Source: Flavobacterium hydatis (GTDB taxonomy: Bacteria; Bacteroidota; Bacteroidia; Flavobacteriales; Flavobacteriaceae). Taken from it: 61,548 bases of DNA. Location: assembly GCF_000737695.1 (NCBI RefSeq), contig NZ_JPRM01000031.1:1-61548 (forward strand), written 5' to 3'. The notes beneath the pieces are model-generated. The model searched no databases, had not been told where the DNA came from, and worked only from the letters and a program-made list of their open reading frames with translations. Positions 18,935 to 28,764 of the stretch are shown in pieces; within the stretch, counting starts at the first letter, position 1, and the number at the start of each line of letters is the position of its first letter. The translations under genes were made by a program, and so were the position numbers.

Positions 18935-19440
18935 ATGGGATGCGGATTAAACTTATTTTCATGTAAAATTATTCTGTTTTGTTCGCCAATTTTTAAAGCC
19001 AATCTTGTCTTCCTGACGAGGGAAGGATCTCCGCGAGTAACTCGATTGTCTATAATAAAACACAATGCAATGTCAATAAATGGAACGCGGATAAAACGGA
19101 TTTTTTGAATAATAAAATATTGTTTTCTTGCTCCAGCGGAGCATTATGTTTATAGCATACAATTACGTTATCCCTATAAAAGCTCCATTGGAGCGACATA
19201 TATCCTAATCTTTTTATTGCCAAATATGTCACCCCGATGGGGTTCCTTTTGGGAATGATCAAATTTCTATAAACATGGCGTCCCTCTGGGACATGTTCTG
19301 CATAAAAAACCGTTTTGTTTGCTCATTTTTAACGACAATTGACACCATCATATTTTAACCATAGCACATGGTTTCAATCGTGTGACAGGGATTAGATTTC
19401 GATAATATATTGCGTTCCAACGGTTAAAACCGTTGGCTAT
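18935..19440. repeat. Cluster of different short palindromic repeats
   Basis: Contains GGAACGCGGATAAAACGGAT at 19082 (related to the complement of 50088-50108), GCTCCAGCGGAGC at 19130-19142, GCTCCATTGGAGC at 19182-19194, a CACCCCGATGGGGT-type unit near 19230, GTCCCTCTGGGAC near 19281, and CCAACGGTTAAAACCGTTGG at 19417-19436. Several are flanked by TTTATAG or its complement. They look like remnants of dispersed non-coding elements packed together. Confidence 0.65.
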
Positions 19441-19535
19441 GTTTATAGCGTGTTATTTATGCTTGTAATTTATTGTCTAGCTAGGGTTGGCATATTCATC
19501 AAATCATTTAGATGGTTTAAACTCATTTTCAAACA

Positions 19536-19572
19536 TAAAAAAAACGCCTAAAAATTACTTTTTAGACGTTTT
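19536..19572 (-). terminator. Rho-independent terminator of the lyase operon
   Basis: Read on the minus strand, AAAACGTCTAAAAA and TTTTTAGGCGTTTT form a stem with a 4-nt loop followed by a run of T, 33 nt after the PL12 stop. It closes the GH88-PL12-PL8-PL12 operon. Confidence 0.85.
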
Positions 19573-19604
19573 ACAATATAACCACTTTGCTTATTTAGAG
19601 TCTT

Positions 19605-21587
19605 TTAATCATTTAAACTCGTTTTTATATCGCTTTTTTTACCATCAATTGTAATCGTTAGGTTGATGTTTCCTTTTTCAAAATCATTACCTGTGTTTGG
19701 TTTAATGCTGATTTCTGGGGCTTTGTCGCCATCATAAGGATATACAACACTTATAAATTGTTGTGTTTTATCATCATTCTTAGGTTTTTCGAAAGCAAAA
19801 GCAGGTCTAGCAGTTTCTTTTGCGTAAGAGTAAGATACTTTTCCTTCTTCTTCGGTTAGTGTAACTTTATCACTATTTAATGATTTAATTAATAAGTTGT
19901 TGCCATCTGTATATGTAGTATATACGCTATTATTAGCTTTATCATAAACAGGTTTACTATCTTCTTTTAACTGAAAATGTACGCCTAAATTTCCTGTAGC
20001 TTTACCAATTGCTTTATCAATTATTATAAAATATTTTTCGTTGATAAAAAGTACACTACGTTGGTGGTTTAAATTTGTATAACTAGGATTTGTATAGGTT
20101 AGAATATCCAAATTTTTGCTTGTTTTCCACTTATTTTGTTCTGCTTTGGTAATTATCATATTCTGATTATCCAATGTAAGTGTACTGTGAACTCTTGTTT
20201 GGCGGTACCAGTTTCTCATTTTGGTAACTTCGGCATCACCGCTGTAAATATAGCAGCCACTATCTGGTGTAAAATTGCGTCCTTTTACCCAAAGTTCAAA
20301 TGTTCCGTTATCTGGTTGTGCATGAAACTCTGCAGCTGGTCCAGCTTTTAAAACTAGTATTGTAGCTTTATTATCCCATCCGTTTCTAAAGCTGTAAAAA
20401 CCTCCATTTGGGAATGCATTCGATAAATAATTAGGTAATTTTCCCGATGCTCCTTCTGTTGCGTAATATTCTATAAGTCCGTCTTGTGGGAACATTTTTG
20501 ACCAACTTGCAAATTGTTTGATTCTTGTTTTTTTGTCAACAACCCAAGTATCACCAAACATAGGACAGTTATAGTCAGGAAAAGAAATATTGGCTGTAAC
20601 ATAAATCATCTTTTCGATTGTTTTTATATATGATTCTGGAAACTCTTTTTCTACGCCCGCCATTTTAGCAGCATTATATGCTTTCGTAAAAATTTCGATA
20701 CAACCTACATGATACGTAGGAGAAAGTTCCCATTGCACACCATCGGCAAGTACTTGTAATTTTATTTCGCGGTTCAGGATTTCGATACCGCTTTTGCGCC
20801 ATTGTTCCGCTTGTTTAAATTCAGGAAAAAAAGCTCCTGCGCCTAATACACGTTGCGCTTCAAACAATAAATGATTTCCTTCTTTGCTGTAATGTTCCGG
20901 AATGTATGCTGTTTGTTTATTAAAGCTATTTAAGAATTCCATCAAGAATGCTGGAGTAAAATTTGGTGAAACTACGAATAAATTAAACGTTCCCGGAAAG
21001 CTTTGTATACGCTCAGAAACTTCTAACGGACGCCAAGCTATACCATCGTTTTCTTTAGATCTTCCTAAATAATTCTTCTTTTCCCAATCGCGAAACTGAA
21101 AAACCCATTCTTTGGCATATTTCTCATCTCCGCTCACGCGATAGGCCATTCCCATAGCTTGCCACCACGTTACACGGTGCAATTGCCAGCGAATTTCATT
21201 GTCTTTTATAGGCCAATAATCCCAATCGATGTCTTTGCCAAAGTCAAAATAGCCATATCCTTTATGTGGCTGAAATTTATGTAATAATGCATTGTCAGCT
21301 TTTTCTTGATTGGCTTTTCCAATATCTTTTCCTCTAAAACGGGCTTCGTCACCAACATTAAAATCGGGATGTTTGATGTTTTTACGATTGCGATAATAGG
21401 TAAGTAATTCTTTGGCTGCATCATCATATTTGGCTTCTGCAAAAAGTTTATTTACTTTTTCTAAACCAGGATAGGCTAGGTTAATGTTATCGAAACTTGC
21501 CTTGGTAATAGGTGTTTCTTGTGCATTGGTTAAACAAACGGTCATTAGCATAAAAAATAATGCTGCTGTTCTTTTTAAATTTATCAT
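19605..21587 (-). CDS. hepC: Heparinase III-type heparan-sulfate lyase (PL12)
   Basis: 660 residues; signal peptide 1-22, no lipobox, so periplasmic. The sequence follows Pedobacter heparinus heparinase III (659 residues) almost along its full length from memory: KFQPHKGYGYFDFGKDIDWDY, WRPLEVSERIQS, FHAQPDNGTFEL, WYRQTRVHSTLTLDNQNM. Asn238, Tyr292 and His422 align with the known catalytic Asn240, Tyr294 and His424. An N-terminal alpha/alpha toroid (about 30-380) precedes a C-terminal beta-sandwich. It eliminates glucosamine-uronate bonds in low-sulfated heparan, leaving unsaturated uronate ends for GH88. Last gene of the lyase operon; paralog of the gene at 24643-26625. Confidence 0.94.
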   Translation of the reverse strand: MINLKRTAALFFMLMTVCLTNAQETPITKASFDNINLAYPGLEKVNKLFAEAKYDDAAKELLTYYRNRKNIKHPDFNVGDEARFRGKDIGKANQEKADNALLHKFQPHKGYGYFDFGKDIDWDYWPIKDNEIRWQLHRVTWWQAMGMAYRVSGDEKYAKEWVFQFRDWEKKNYLGRSKENDGIAWRPLEVSERIQSFPGTFNLFVVSPNFTPAFLMEFLNSFNKQTAYIPEHYSKEGNHLLFEAQRVLGAGAFFPEFKQAEQWRKSGIEILNREIKLQVLADGVQWELSPTYHVGCIEIFTKAYNAAKMAGVEKEFPESYIKTIEKMIYVTANISFPDYNCPMFGDTWVVDKKTRIKQFASWSKMFPQDGLIEYYATEGASGKLPNYLSNAFPNGGFYSFRNGWDNKATILVLKAGPAAEFHAQPDNGTFELWVKGRNFTPDSGCYIYSGDAEVTKMRNWYRQTRVHSTLTLDNQNMIITKAEQNKWKTSKNLDILTYTNPSYTNLNHQRSVLFINEKYFIIIDKAIGKATGNLGVHFQLKEDSKPVYDKANNSVYTTYTDGNNLLIKSLNSDKVTLTEEEGKVSYSYAKETARPAFAFEKPKNDDKTQQFISVVYPYDGDKAPEISIKPNTGNDFEKGNINLTITIDGKKSDIKTSLND

Positions 21588-21709
21588 TTGGTTTTAATTA
21601 AATAGATTTAATTTTTGTACTAATTAAGAAGCTATTTATATTGATATTTCATGTCAAAAATAGCTTCTTAATGTCTTTATTTATTCATTATGTTGGTTAA
21701 TATTTTTAT

Positions 21710-24496
21710 TTATTGTTTTATCAGTTTTACTGTCTTTTTATTCTTACCCTGATGTATTTCGGCAAAGTATATTCCTGAATCCCAATCATTACCTAATGTA
21801 ATTGTTTGATCATAATTTGTTTTTAAAGTCTTTATTTTTCTTCCTAAAACATCAAATATATATACGTTAATATCTTGTCTAGAATCTCCTTTTACATTTA
21901 TCTTAAAGTCAGTTTGTGATGGGTTAGGAGCAACAATAACTTTTAATCCGTTTGTATCTTGTTCAGTATTTGGATTGTAAATTCCTAAGGTTGGGCTAAC
22001 TAACTCTGTTTGTATCGTTAAGCCATTAATAGTATTAAAACTAATATCGGTATTAGCGCCATTAATTGTGGTAGTTATATTGTTTGTAGGCGAAGATAAA
22101 ATCCAATTGCCCTTAATTGTAAGTGTAACAACATCGGTTTGAGCTTCTCTATTTAATATTGAATTCTGACCACTAATCTGACTCCATTTATATGTTTCGG
22201 TAGGAGTTAATAATCCCAAATTAGGATTGGTAAGGCTTACTTTTAATTTATTTCCGCCATCTACTTTTTGAGTCATTACCACGGCTGGTTTGTTTACACT
22301 TACCACTGCATCATAAGCAAATACATTTGCTGGGTTAAAAATAACATAGCTAAATATGGCGTCTGGTACATACTCTACAATGTGCGCCTGACTGTTTTGG
22401 TGGTAAATTTTAAAATATGAAGCAAAATTATTAGCCAATTGTTGTGTAGCCGTTTGACCTCCTTGCATTACGATTGCATACTGAAATTTTCCTGCTGTTG
22501 GAGCAATACCATGATTAATATATGCTGTTGCAAAATTGCCTGTCGTATTAACTGTATTGGCATTATTACGAGAGTTTTGCACTGATCTGTTAACTGTAAT
22601 AGCTTCGGTATTGCTAGAATTTGCAGGGATTACATACCCATTACCAATGGCATCGGTTGCCCAAAAACCACCACCAGTTTGTGTAGTTGTAAAACTAGTT
22701 CCTGTGGCTAAATTTCCATTTACGTAAGTAGGAGTGTTGGTATCTGCCAAAGCTGTTTGAAACAAAGTAGTATGAACAGGAAAAGTTCCGTTTGTATCTT
22801 TAATATTAGAACCTAAGCAAAGTATCATATCCTTAAAAAAGAAATTAGATTTTAAAGCCGTCATTCCTGTTGCGGAGTTAAAGTCTTTGTAATCCATACC
22901 AAAAACTCCATTATTATCAAGAGATGCGTGTGCTAGAAAAGATTTCCCGTTCATTTCTCTCATCGTACCTGTTCCGAGTGTACTTAACGGAAGGTAAGCG
23001 ACTGTGGTTCCAGGTACGTGCGACCAATCCCAACCGTTTTCTGTATAACCATTGGAACTGCGAGTAACTGGATTTCCTGTTGTAAGTAACTCCAAAGCTC
23101 CTGCAGAGGTGTATCTTCCAAAAACATTCTCGGTACTTGAATTCTCGAAATGCCAAATATGTTTGCTTGTTCCTTTTGCACTTACCTGAAATCCGTTATA
23201 CTTATGAACGCTTAATCCTGCATACGGAAAATTAAATTGTCCTTCGGTTATTTCGGGAAGAGGTGTAAGGCCTGAGTTTAAAGTTTGCAAAATATCCATT
23301 ACACCACTTGGGGTATAAACCATGGTAATAGATAAGGCATTTTGTCTAAGCAAAGCAGTATTAGCAGTTGTAGAAAGATTCCAAAGGCGTATAAATTCTC
23401 TTCCAGCCTCTTGATTATTAGCAGGATCTGTTACGTATAAAAATGCCAAAGCAGGTCTTAAATCGTTTAACGCATCAGTATTGGTAGGGAATCTTCCTGC
23501 AAGTCCTAAAGGCATTTCGAAACCTTTACTAAATTTGCTATAGTTTAAAATGGCCTTTTTTAAATTGCTTTGTGCCTCCGTATTTAGTTCATACCCCGTA
23601 TTTTTGAGCATCATATTCATGATAGAAGATTGCTGTAAAGCCTCTACACCATAAGTATTGGCATACGCTCCTCTGTGATGATAGGTAATGAAATCAGGTT
23701 TAATACAATCGTTCCAACCATTGCTAATTTTTAAGGCATTATTAATGAATCTTTTAAGAAAATCCATATTGGCAAGTTTAGAATTCTCTGAATCGTCTTG
23801 AGCCAAAACATAACAAAGACGTTGTTGAACTGACGAACGAATTACATCTGAATTATAACCTGGATTGGTAAAATTGAAATATTGAAATTCTGGCGCTATA
23901 AAGGCTGTAAGTGCGTTAAGCGCTCCCATATGATGTGTAAATTCTCCTGCGGCAATTAGTTCTTCTTTCATCAAAAAGATAGCTGTTGCATATCCCGAAG
24001 ATCGCAAGCATACGCCATGACCACTGGTAATAACTTCTTCGGTAGCGGGGATAGACAGGTAATCAAAATCGGTTGTGCTACTTATTCCTTTTGCTTTCAT
24101 ATAATTAAAAAGACTCAGAATCATATCTCTAAGTACAGGATTATGATAGTCAGGATTAGGAGTTCCAACAGATCCTTTTAACTGATATAAAAATACAAGT
24201 CTAATTAACTTTTGCTCTACAAGTACCTGATACGCATTTTGGTCTGCACTTACCGTGAAATTCCAAACGGGTCCAGGACTAGCAAAATTATACGCAGTTA
24301 GGTTTTTGGCAGCAATTCCGTTGCTTAAGAATCGACTGTATCTTTCATTAACTTCTGCTTTAGAATAATCCAGATTTTCTCCTGTGAGCCAATTTATATA
24401 TTTAGTCTTAATGTTGTTTACATCGCTCATTTGACCATACGAAAAGTTGAATACTATGGCAATTAGCCATCCAGATAAAAGTAATTTTTTACGCAT
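21710..24496 (-). CDS. PL8-like chondroitin/hyaluronan lyase with type IX secretion domain
   Basis: 928 residues; signal peptide 1-21; an alpha/alpha toroid about 25-400 with catalytic-region motifs typical of PL8 (NGWNDCIKPDFITYHHRGAY at 260-279, YANTYGVEALQQ); the central beta domain includes GWDWSHVPGTTVAYLP near 485-500. The final roughly 80 residues (APNPSQTDFKINV, YIFDVLGRKIKTL, SGIYFAEIHQGKNKKTVKLIK) form a type IX secretion sorting domain, so it is exported across the outer membrane and held at or released from the surface. It would cut chondroitin- or hyaluronan-type chains by beta-elimination. The exact PL8 subfamily is unsure, but a polysaccharide lyase is clear. Confidence 0.88.
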   Translation of the reverse strand: MRKKLLLSGWLIAIVFNFSYGQMSDVNNIKTKYINWLTGENLDYSKAEVNERYSRFLSNGIAAKNLTAYNFASPGPVWNFTVSADQNAYQVLVEQKLIRLVFLYQLKGSVGTPNPDYHNPVLRDMILSLFNYMKAKGISSTTDFDYLSIPATEEVITSGHGVCLRSSGYATAIFLMKEELIAAGEFTHHMGALNALTAFIAPEFQYFNFTNPGYNSDVIRSSVQQRLCYVLAQDDSENSKLANMDFLKRFINNALKISNGWNDCIKPDFITYHHRGAYANTYGVEALQQSSIMNMMLKNTGYELNTEAQSNLKKAILNYSKFSKGFEMPLGLAGRFPTNTDALNDLRPALAFLYVTDPANNQEAGREFIRLWNLSTTANTALLRQNALSITMVYTPSGVMDILQTLNSGLTPLPEITEGQFNFPYAGLSVHKYNGFQVSAKGTSKHIWHFENSSTENVFGRYTSAGALELLTTGNPVTRSSNGYTENGWDWSHVPGTTVAYLPLSTLGTGTMREMNGKSFLAHASLDNNGVFGMDYKDFNSATGMTALKSNFFFKDMILCLGSNIKDTNGTFPVHTTLFQTALADTNTPTYVNGNLATGTSFTTTQTGGGFWATDAIGNGYVIPANSSNTEAITVNRSVQNSRNNANTVNTTGNFATAYINHGIAPTAGKFQYAIVMQGGQTATQQLANNFASYFKIYHQNSQAHIVEYVPDAIFSYVIFNPANVFAYDAVVSVNKPAVVMTQKVDGGNKLKVSLTNPNLGLLTPTETYKWSQISGQNSILNREAQTDVVTLTIKGNWILSSPTNNITTTINGANTDISFNTINGLTIQTELVSPTLGIYNPNTEQDTNGLKVIVAPNPSQTDFKINVKGDSRQDINVYIFDVLGRKIKTLKTNYDQTITLGNDWDSGIYFAEIHQGKNKKTVKLIKQ

Positions 24497-24642
24497 AAGA
24501 TTATTTTTTAAATAGATTCATTTATTATTTTCTGTATTCTTAGCTATTCATCTGTTATCAACTTAACGCATCAGACACATCAAAATAGTTTACTTAAAAA
24601 GGTATTTCATTCTTTAATTTTAAATCTGGGTTTTATATAATT

Positions 24643-26625
24643 TTAGAAGTTTAAATTTTCTTTAATATGGCTTATTTTGTTATCAATAGTTAATGTTATA
24701 TCAATAATACCTTTAGATAAATTGTGTGTTGCATTTTCGATTATTTTTACAACTGGTGCAGTATTCCCATTGTATGGATATAATATCGAAATAAAGCCCT
24801 GAGTTGTATTATCTCCTTTATTTTTTTCGAAAGCAAAAGCAGGACGAGCACTTTCTTTTTGGTATAGATACGATACAAAACTAGGCTCTTCTTTTAGGCT
24901 TACTTTATCCTTGTCTAATACTTGTATCAAGAGATTATTGCCATCGCTATAATTAGTCGTAACACTATTATTAGTTGTATTTGCAGTGGCTTTACTGTCT
25001 TCTTTTAAATTATAATGTATACCTAGATTACCTGTAGCACTCCCGATTGCTCTATCAATAATTATAAAAAAAGTTTTATCGATAAAAAGAAAGCTTCTTT
25101 GATGATCTAAATCTTTGTAACTAGGATTTATATAAGATAGTAACTGAACATTACCTTCTGGTTGCCATTTAGTTACTTTAGCATCATTTATAATGTTTTT
25201 ATTATCGATCGTTAGGGTTTGATGCGCTTTGGTCGAACGATACCAATCTCTCTTTGGGTTTTCTTGGTTACCAACATTGGCGTAGACAAAACTACCAGAA
25301 TCAGGAGTAAAATCTCGCCCTTTTACCCAAAGAACAAAATTACCATTGTCTGGATGGGAGTGAAAACTTGCTGGCGGACCAACTTTTATTTGCATTACAG
25401 TTGCTGTTGAATCCCAAGCATTTCTAAAGGCATAAAAACCCGCATTTGGCAGACCACTAGAAAGATAATTAGGTTTTTTTCCTGATTTTCCGTCAGTTGC
25501 ATAATATTTAATTTGTTCGTTTTGAGGAAAAGCTTTAGCCCATTTCTCATAATTCTTAAGCATTAAACTTTTATTGGTTAAAAACGAATTACCAAATAAT
25601 GGAAATGTATAATCTGGAAATGAGTATTTACCCACAACAAGAATCATTTTCTCTACCAGATTGCGATAACTTTCTGGAAACTCATTTTCAGCTCCGTTTA
25701 ATTGGGCAATTTGCAATCCATCTAAGAATATCTTAATACTACCAATATGGTACGAAGGGGATAGCTCAAACTGAACTCCGTCTGGCAATACTTGTTTTTT
25801 TATTTCTTCATTTAAAACATCAATACCGCTTTTGCGCCATGCAGTAGCGTTTTTTAATTCTGGAAACGTACTTCCTGCATACATTAAATGAAGCGCTTCA
25901 TACAATCGATGATTACCAATATCAGTGTAATTTGCCATTACATAACTTGCCTGTTCATTATAGGAGTTTAAAAATTCCATTAAAAAAGCAGGTGTAAAAT
26001 TTGACGAATCTAAAAACATATTAAAATAGCCTGACCAATGATTAAGCCTAAACGAAACTACAAAAGCTTTCCAGGCATAATCTTTATCATCAGGATACGC
26101 TCCTTGCTTGTTTTTTTTAATCCAATCACGCACTTCGAGTACCCATTCCTGAGCATATTTCTCGTCGCCAGTACTAGTATATACAATTCCCAATGATTCC
26201 CAAAAAGCTGTACGATGCAAAAAAGTCGATAATAGTTGATCTTGTACTGGGCGATATTGCCAATTAATATCTTTGCCATAATCGTATGCAGGATAACCTT
26301 TGTGTGGCTTAAACTTGTGCGATAAAATATCATTAGCGAGCTCTAAGGTATTATCATTTACCTTTTTACCTACTAATTTTTCTTTATCAGCACGATTAAA
26401 ATCCAGATGCGTGACACCTGTGCGAGTTCTATAATATTTTAAGAGTGCAGCGGCAGCATCCTCATATTTTTTTGATGCTACTAATGATTTTACTTTTTCA
26501 AGTCCCTTACTATCAAGGTTAATATTTTTAAAACTCGATTGATTGATTTTTACTTCTTGCGCAAAATTATTCTGTATAAGGAGTAAGATTAACGCCAAAA
26601 GGAATATGTTTTTTTTAATGTTCAT
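24643..26625 (-). CDS. Second PL12 heparinase III-like lyase (divergent paralog)
   Basis: 660 residues, same length and architecture as the PL12 at 19605-21587; signal peptide 1-22, no lipobox. Catalytic-region motifs are retained (DIGNHRLYEAL with Asn, SPSYHIGS with Tyr, ASFHSHPDNGNF with His). Substrate-binding stretches differ: WRPLEVSERIQSFP in the first copy is WKAFVVSFRLNHWS here, and EAQRVL is EALHLM. This suggests division of labour between two sulfation patterns or polymers. It sits between GH88 (17 nt gap) and the PL8 gene. Expected to be a periplasmic uronate-forming lyase; substrate not assigned. Confidence 0.9.
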   Translation of the reverse strand: MNIKKNIFLLALILLLIQNNFAQEVKINQSSFKNINLDSKGLEKVKSLVASKKYEDAAAALLKYYRTRTGVTHLDFNRADKEKLVGKKVNDNTLELANDILSHKFKPHKGYPAYDYGKDINWQYRPVQDQLLSTFLHRTAFWESLGIVYTSTGDEKYAQEWVLEVRDWIKKNKQGAYPDDKDYAWKAFVVSFRLNHWSGYFNMFLDSSNFTPAFLMEFLNSYNEQASYVMANYTDIGNHRLYEALHLMYAGSTFPELKNATAWRKSGIDVLNEEIKKQVLPDGVQFELSPSYHIGSIKIFLDGLQIAQLNGAENEFPESYRNLVEKMILVVGKYSFPDYTFPLFGNSFLTNKSLMLKNYEKWAKAFPQNEQIKYYATDGKSGKKPNYLSSGLPNAGFYAFRNAWDSTATVMQIKVGPPASFHSHPDNGNFVLWVKGRDFTPDSGSFVYANVGNQENPKRDWYRSTKAHQTLTIDNKNIINDAKVTKWQPEGNVQLLSYINPSYKDLDHQRSFLFIDKTFFIIIDRAIGSATGNLGIHYNLKEDSKATANTTNNSVTTNYSDGNNLLIQVLDKDKVSLKEEPSFVSYLYQKESARPAFAFEKNKGDNTTQGFISILYPYNGNTAPVVKIIENATHNLSKGIIDITLTIDNKISHIKENLNF

Positions 26626-26642
26626 CTTTAAAATTTATTAAA

Positions 26643-27857
26643 TTATAATTTTTCCGAAAAATCTATTTTTTTGATGGCTGCATATCTTTTTAATGCTTCC
26701 AGATAATAATAGTCTGCATAATCTAGTGGTGTATCTATCTCAGAATTGTACAAAAATGCACCTACACTATGTTTTAATAAAAAATAATTATTTTCACCCG
26801 GTTTAGCCAAATACGCATCAGATGATAATGATTTTAAAATATCTTCGGCATAATTAGCATATTTTTTCCCGTCTTTTACCTGAGTGCTTAAATTTAGTAA
26901 AGCTGATGCAATAACTGCGGCTGCCGAAGCATCTCTTGGTGCAAGTTCTGCTGTATCCATCGCATTATGCACATCAAAATCCCAAACAGGCACTTTATCT
27001 TTAGGCATACGCGGATGATTCATGATAAAAGAAGCAATATTCTCGGCTTGTTGCAAAAACTTAGGATTTTTGGTATTCTCGTAACACATTGCATAGCCAT
27101 AAAGTCCCCAAGCTTGTCCGCGAGCCCATGCCGATTCATCGGTAACGCCTTGATGAGTTCCTTTACGTAATACTTTGCCTGTTTTTTGGTCATAATCGAC
27201 TAAATGATACGAACTATAATCTTTTCTGAAGTGATTTTTTATTGTTGTCAATGCGTGCGTACTTGCTGCATTTGCATAATCGGGTTTATTAAATTCGATA
27301 GCACTCCAATATAAATACTCAAGATTCATCATATTATCGATAATTACCGGATAGTGTAACCAAGTAAAATCCCAAGAACGTATAGCGCCAACTGTTGGGT
27401 TAAAACGAGCATAAAGATTTGCAGCTCCATCAGCAAGTACAGGAAGATACATTTTATCACCGGTAATTCTATAGGCATTTCCGTATGAGCAATAAAGCAT
27501 GAAACCAACATCATGTGTATTTTTTATATTTCGAATAGAATCTAAAGCAAGCGTAAATTTTTTAGCTTCTTCAGCTATTACTTTGTCACCTGTAAGTTCA
27601 TATCCGTACCAAAGACTTCCTGGGAAAAATCCTGTTGTCCAATCTGTTAAACCAGCCAATCTTACAGATCCATCTGGGTTTACAGAACGTGGATTCTTAC
27701 CCGGTTTGTAAGTTTGAGCTGCTTTATTTAATTGAAAATGAATTACCTCAGTTGTTTTTTTGAACCAATCATAAGAAGGATCATCTTGTTTGGGTTTGGC
27801 AAAGGCGCTTATAGTAATGGTGGTGATTGCTAAAAATAGGCTAAAGGTTTTTTTCAT
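26643..27857 (-). CDS. Unsaturated glucuronyl hydrolase (GH88)
   Basis: 404 residues; signal peptide 1-20, so periplasmic. It removes the 4,5-unsaturated uronic acid left by the lyases by hydration. The two family aspartates are seen as Asp116 in NTHDVGFM and Asp174 in VIIDNMMNLEYL; WTTGFFPGSLWY, ESAWARGQAWGLYGYAM and APRDASAAAVIASAL are hallmark GH88 segments. First gene of the lyase operon and the link to KduI. It is homologous, from memory, to the GH88 of Bacteroides heparin loci. The divergent crp-like gene starts 262 nt away. Confidence 0.95.
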   Translation of the reverse strand: MKKTFSLFLAITTITISAFAKPKQDDPSYDWFKKTTEVIHFQLNKAAQTYKPGKNPRSVNPDGSVRLAGLTDWTTGFFPGSLWYGYELTGDKVIAEEAKKFTLALDSIRNIKNTHDVGFMLYCSYGNAYRITGDKMYLPVLADGAANLYARFNPTVGAIRSWDFTWLHYPVIIDNMMNLEYLYWSAIEFNKPDYANAASTHALTTIKNHFRKDYSSYHLVDYDQKTGKVLRKGTHQGVTDESAWARGQAWGLYGYAMCYENTKNPKFLQQAENIASFIMNHPRMPKDKVPVWDFDVHNAMDTAELAPRDASAAAVIASALLNLSTQVKDGKKYANYAEDILKSLSSDAYLAKPGENNYFLLKHSVGAFLYNSEIDTPLDYADYYYLEALKRYAAIKKIDFSEKL

Positions 27858-28064
27858 AGTTTGATATTTTATTTATAATCTTTTGTTCTAATACTTTAAT
27901 TAAGCGAAGTTAGATGGGAGTTATAAAACGGACTTTCAAATTTTATCATAAATGTTTCGAATTTGTGTAAACGTCTTATTTTATGCGTCTATTCAAGGAA
28001 TTGTACAGAACAAACTGGCTGTTTATTTACCGAAAAGAGTTTTTACTAAACAATCAATAATGAG

Positions 28065-28072
28065 TAAATTTG
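28065..28072 (+). promoter_or_regulatory. Candidate -7 box for the crp-like gene
   Basis: TAAATTTG fits TAnnTTTG and lies 47 nt before the start codon at 28120. No clear -33 TTG was found at the usual distance. Confidence 0.45.
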
Positions 28073-28119
28073 TCCCTCGTAAGTGAGAATCAATTAAAAA
28101 AAACTCATTTAAAACAACT

Positions 28120-28692
28120 ATGGAAGACTTCTTAAAACAAATCAATTTATATTATCCTATTTCCGAAGAAACTTCTAAGGCTTTGCTGGGTATTTGTAAA
28201 GTAAAACATTTTAAGAAAAATGAATTAATACTTCAAGCTGGAGATTTGGCATTGTATTATTATTTTGTCCAGAAAGGGTTGCTTGGCTATTATACTATTG
28301 ATGAAAATGGCGATATTATTTATAAAATCTTTTTTGAAGAAAATAACTTCGTAGCTTCTACAGCAGCAATTATTGAGGAGAAACCAAGTAATTTTAATAT
28401 TATCGCTTTAGAAGAGGTTACCTTAATAACTTATCCTGCAAATGCTTTTCGCGAATTGGTAAAAAAACATCACGATTTAGCCTTATTTCATATTAATTAT
28501 CTAGAGAAAAATTGGGTAGTAAGAAAAGAGCCTTTAGAAATTAACTTAAAATGGGAATCTGCAACTCAGCGCTATATCGAGTTATACCAAAACCAGCATT
28601 TATTCCTGAGATTAAAACAACATCATATTGCATCTTATTTAGGCATAACACCAACTCAGTTAAGCCGTATACGTAAAGAAATAAACTTTTAA
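28120..28692 (+). CDS. Crp/Fnr-family regulator (cyclic-nucleotide-binding fold)
   Basis: 190 residues; N-terminal cNMP-binding-type beta-barrel (about 10-120, FKKNELILQAGDLALYYYFV) and a short C-terminal helix-turn-helix at about 165-188 (HHIASYLGITPTQLSRIRKE). The effector Arg/Ser cluster of true cAMP receptors is not evident, as is common in Bacteroidota members. It is divergent from the GH88 operon and 72 nt upstream of a secreted esterase, which may be its target. Confidence 0.88.
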   Translation: MEDFLKQINLYYPISEETSKALLGICKVKHFKKNELILQAGDLALYYYFVQKGLLGYYTIDENGDIIYKIFFEENNFVASTAAIIEEKPSNFNIIALEEVTLITYPANAFRELVKKHHDLALFHINYLEKNWVVRKEPLEINLKWESATQRYIELYQNQHLFLRLKQHHIASYLGITPTQLSRIRKEINF

Positions 28693-28764
28693 TTCATCAA
28701 CATTTGTAAACATTTTTGCTTTTTATATATCTGAATTTTGCTTTGTAAATAAAAAACAAAAAAA

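Larger units (their letters stand above)
18193..19604. other. 1.4 kb non-coding gap between the susC operon and the lyase operon
   Basis: No credible gene was found. The part next to susC (18193 to about 18560) is an AT-rich leader. From about 18935 the gap is a mosaic of short GC-rich palindromes described separately, and the lyase-operon terminator lies at 19536-19572. Short open frames on the minus strand around 19050-19262 consist of repeat sequence and were rejected. Confidence 0.7.

Noticed and set aside
19050..19262. 70-codon minus-strand frame in the repeat cluster
   Set aside because: It is made of palindromic repeat DNA (GCTCCATTGGAGC and others) and has no protein-like features; probably spurious.
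18193..19604. A missed gene in the 1.4 kb gap
   Set aside because: All frames on both strands are broken or consist of repeats.
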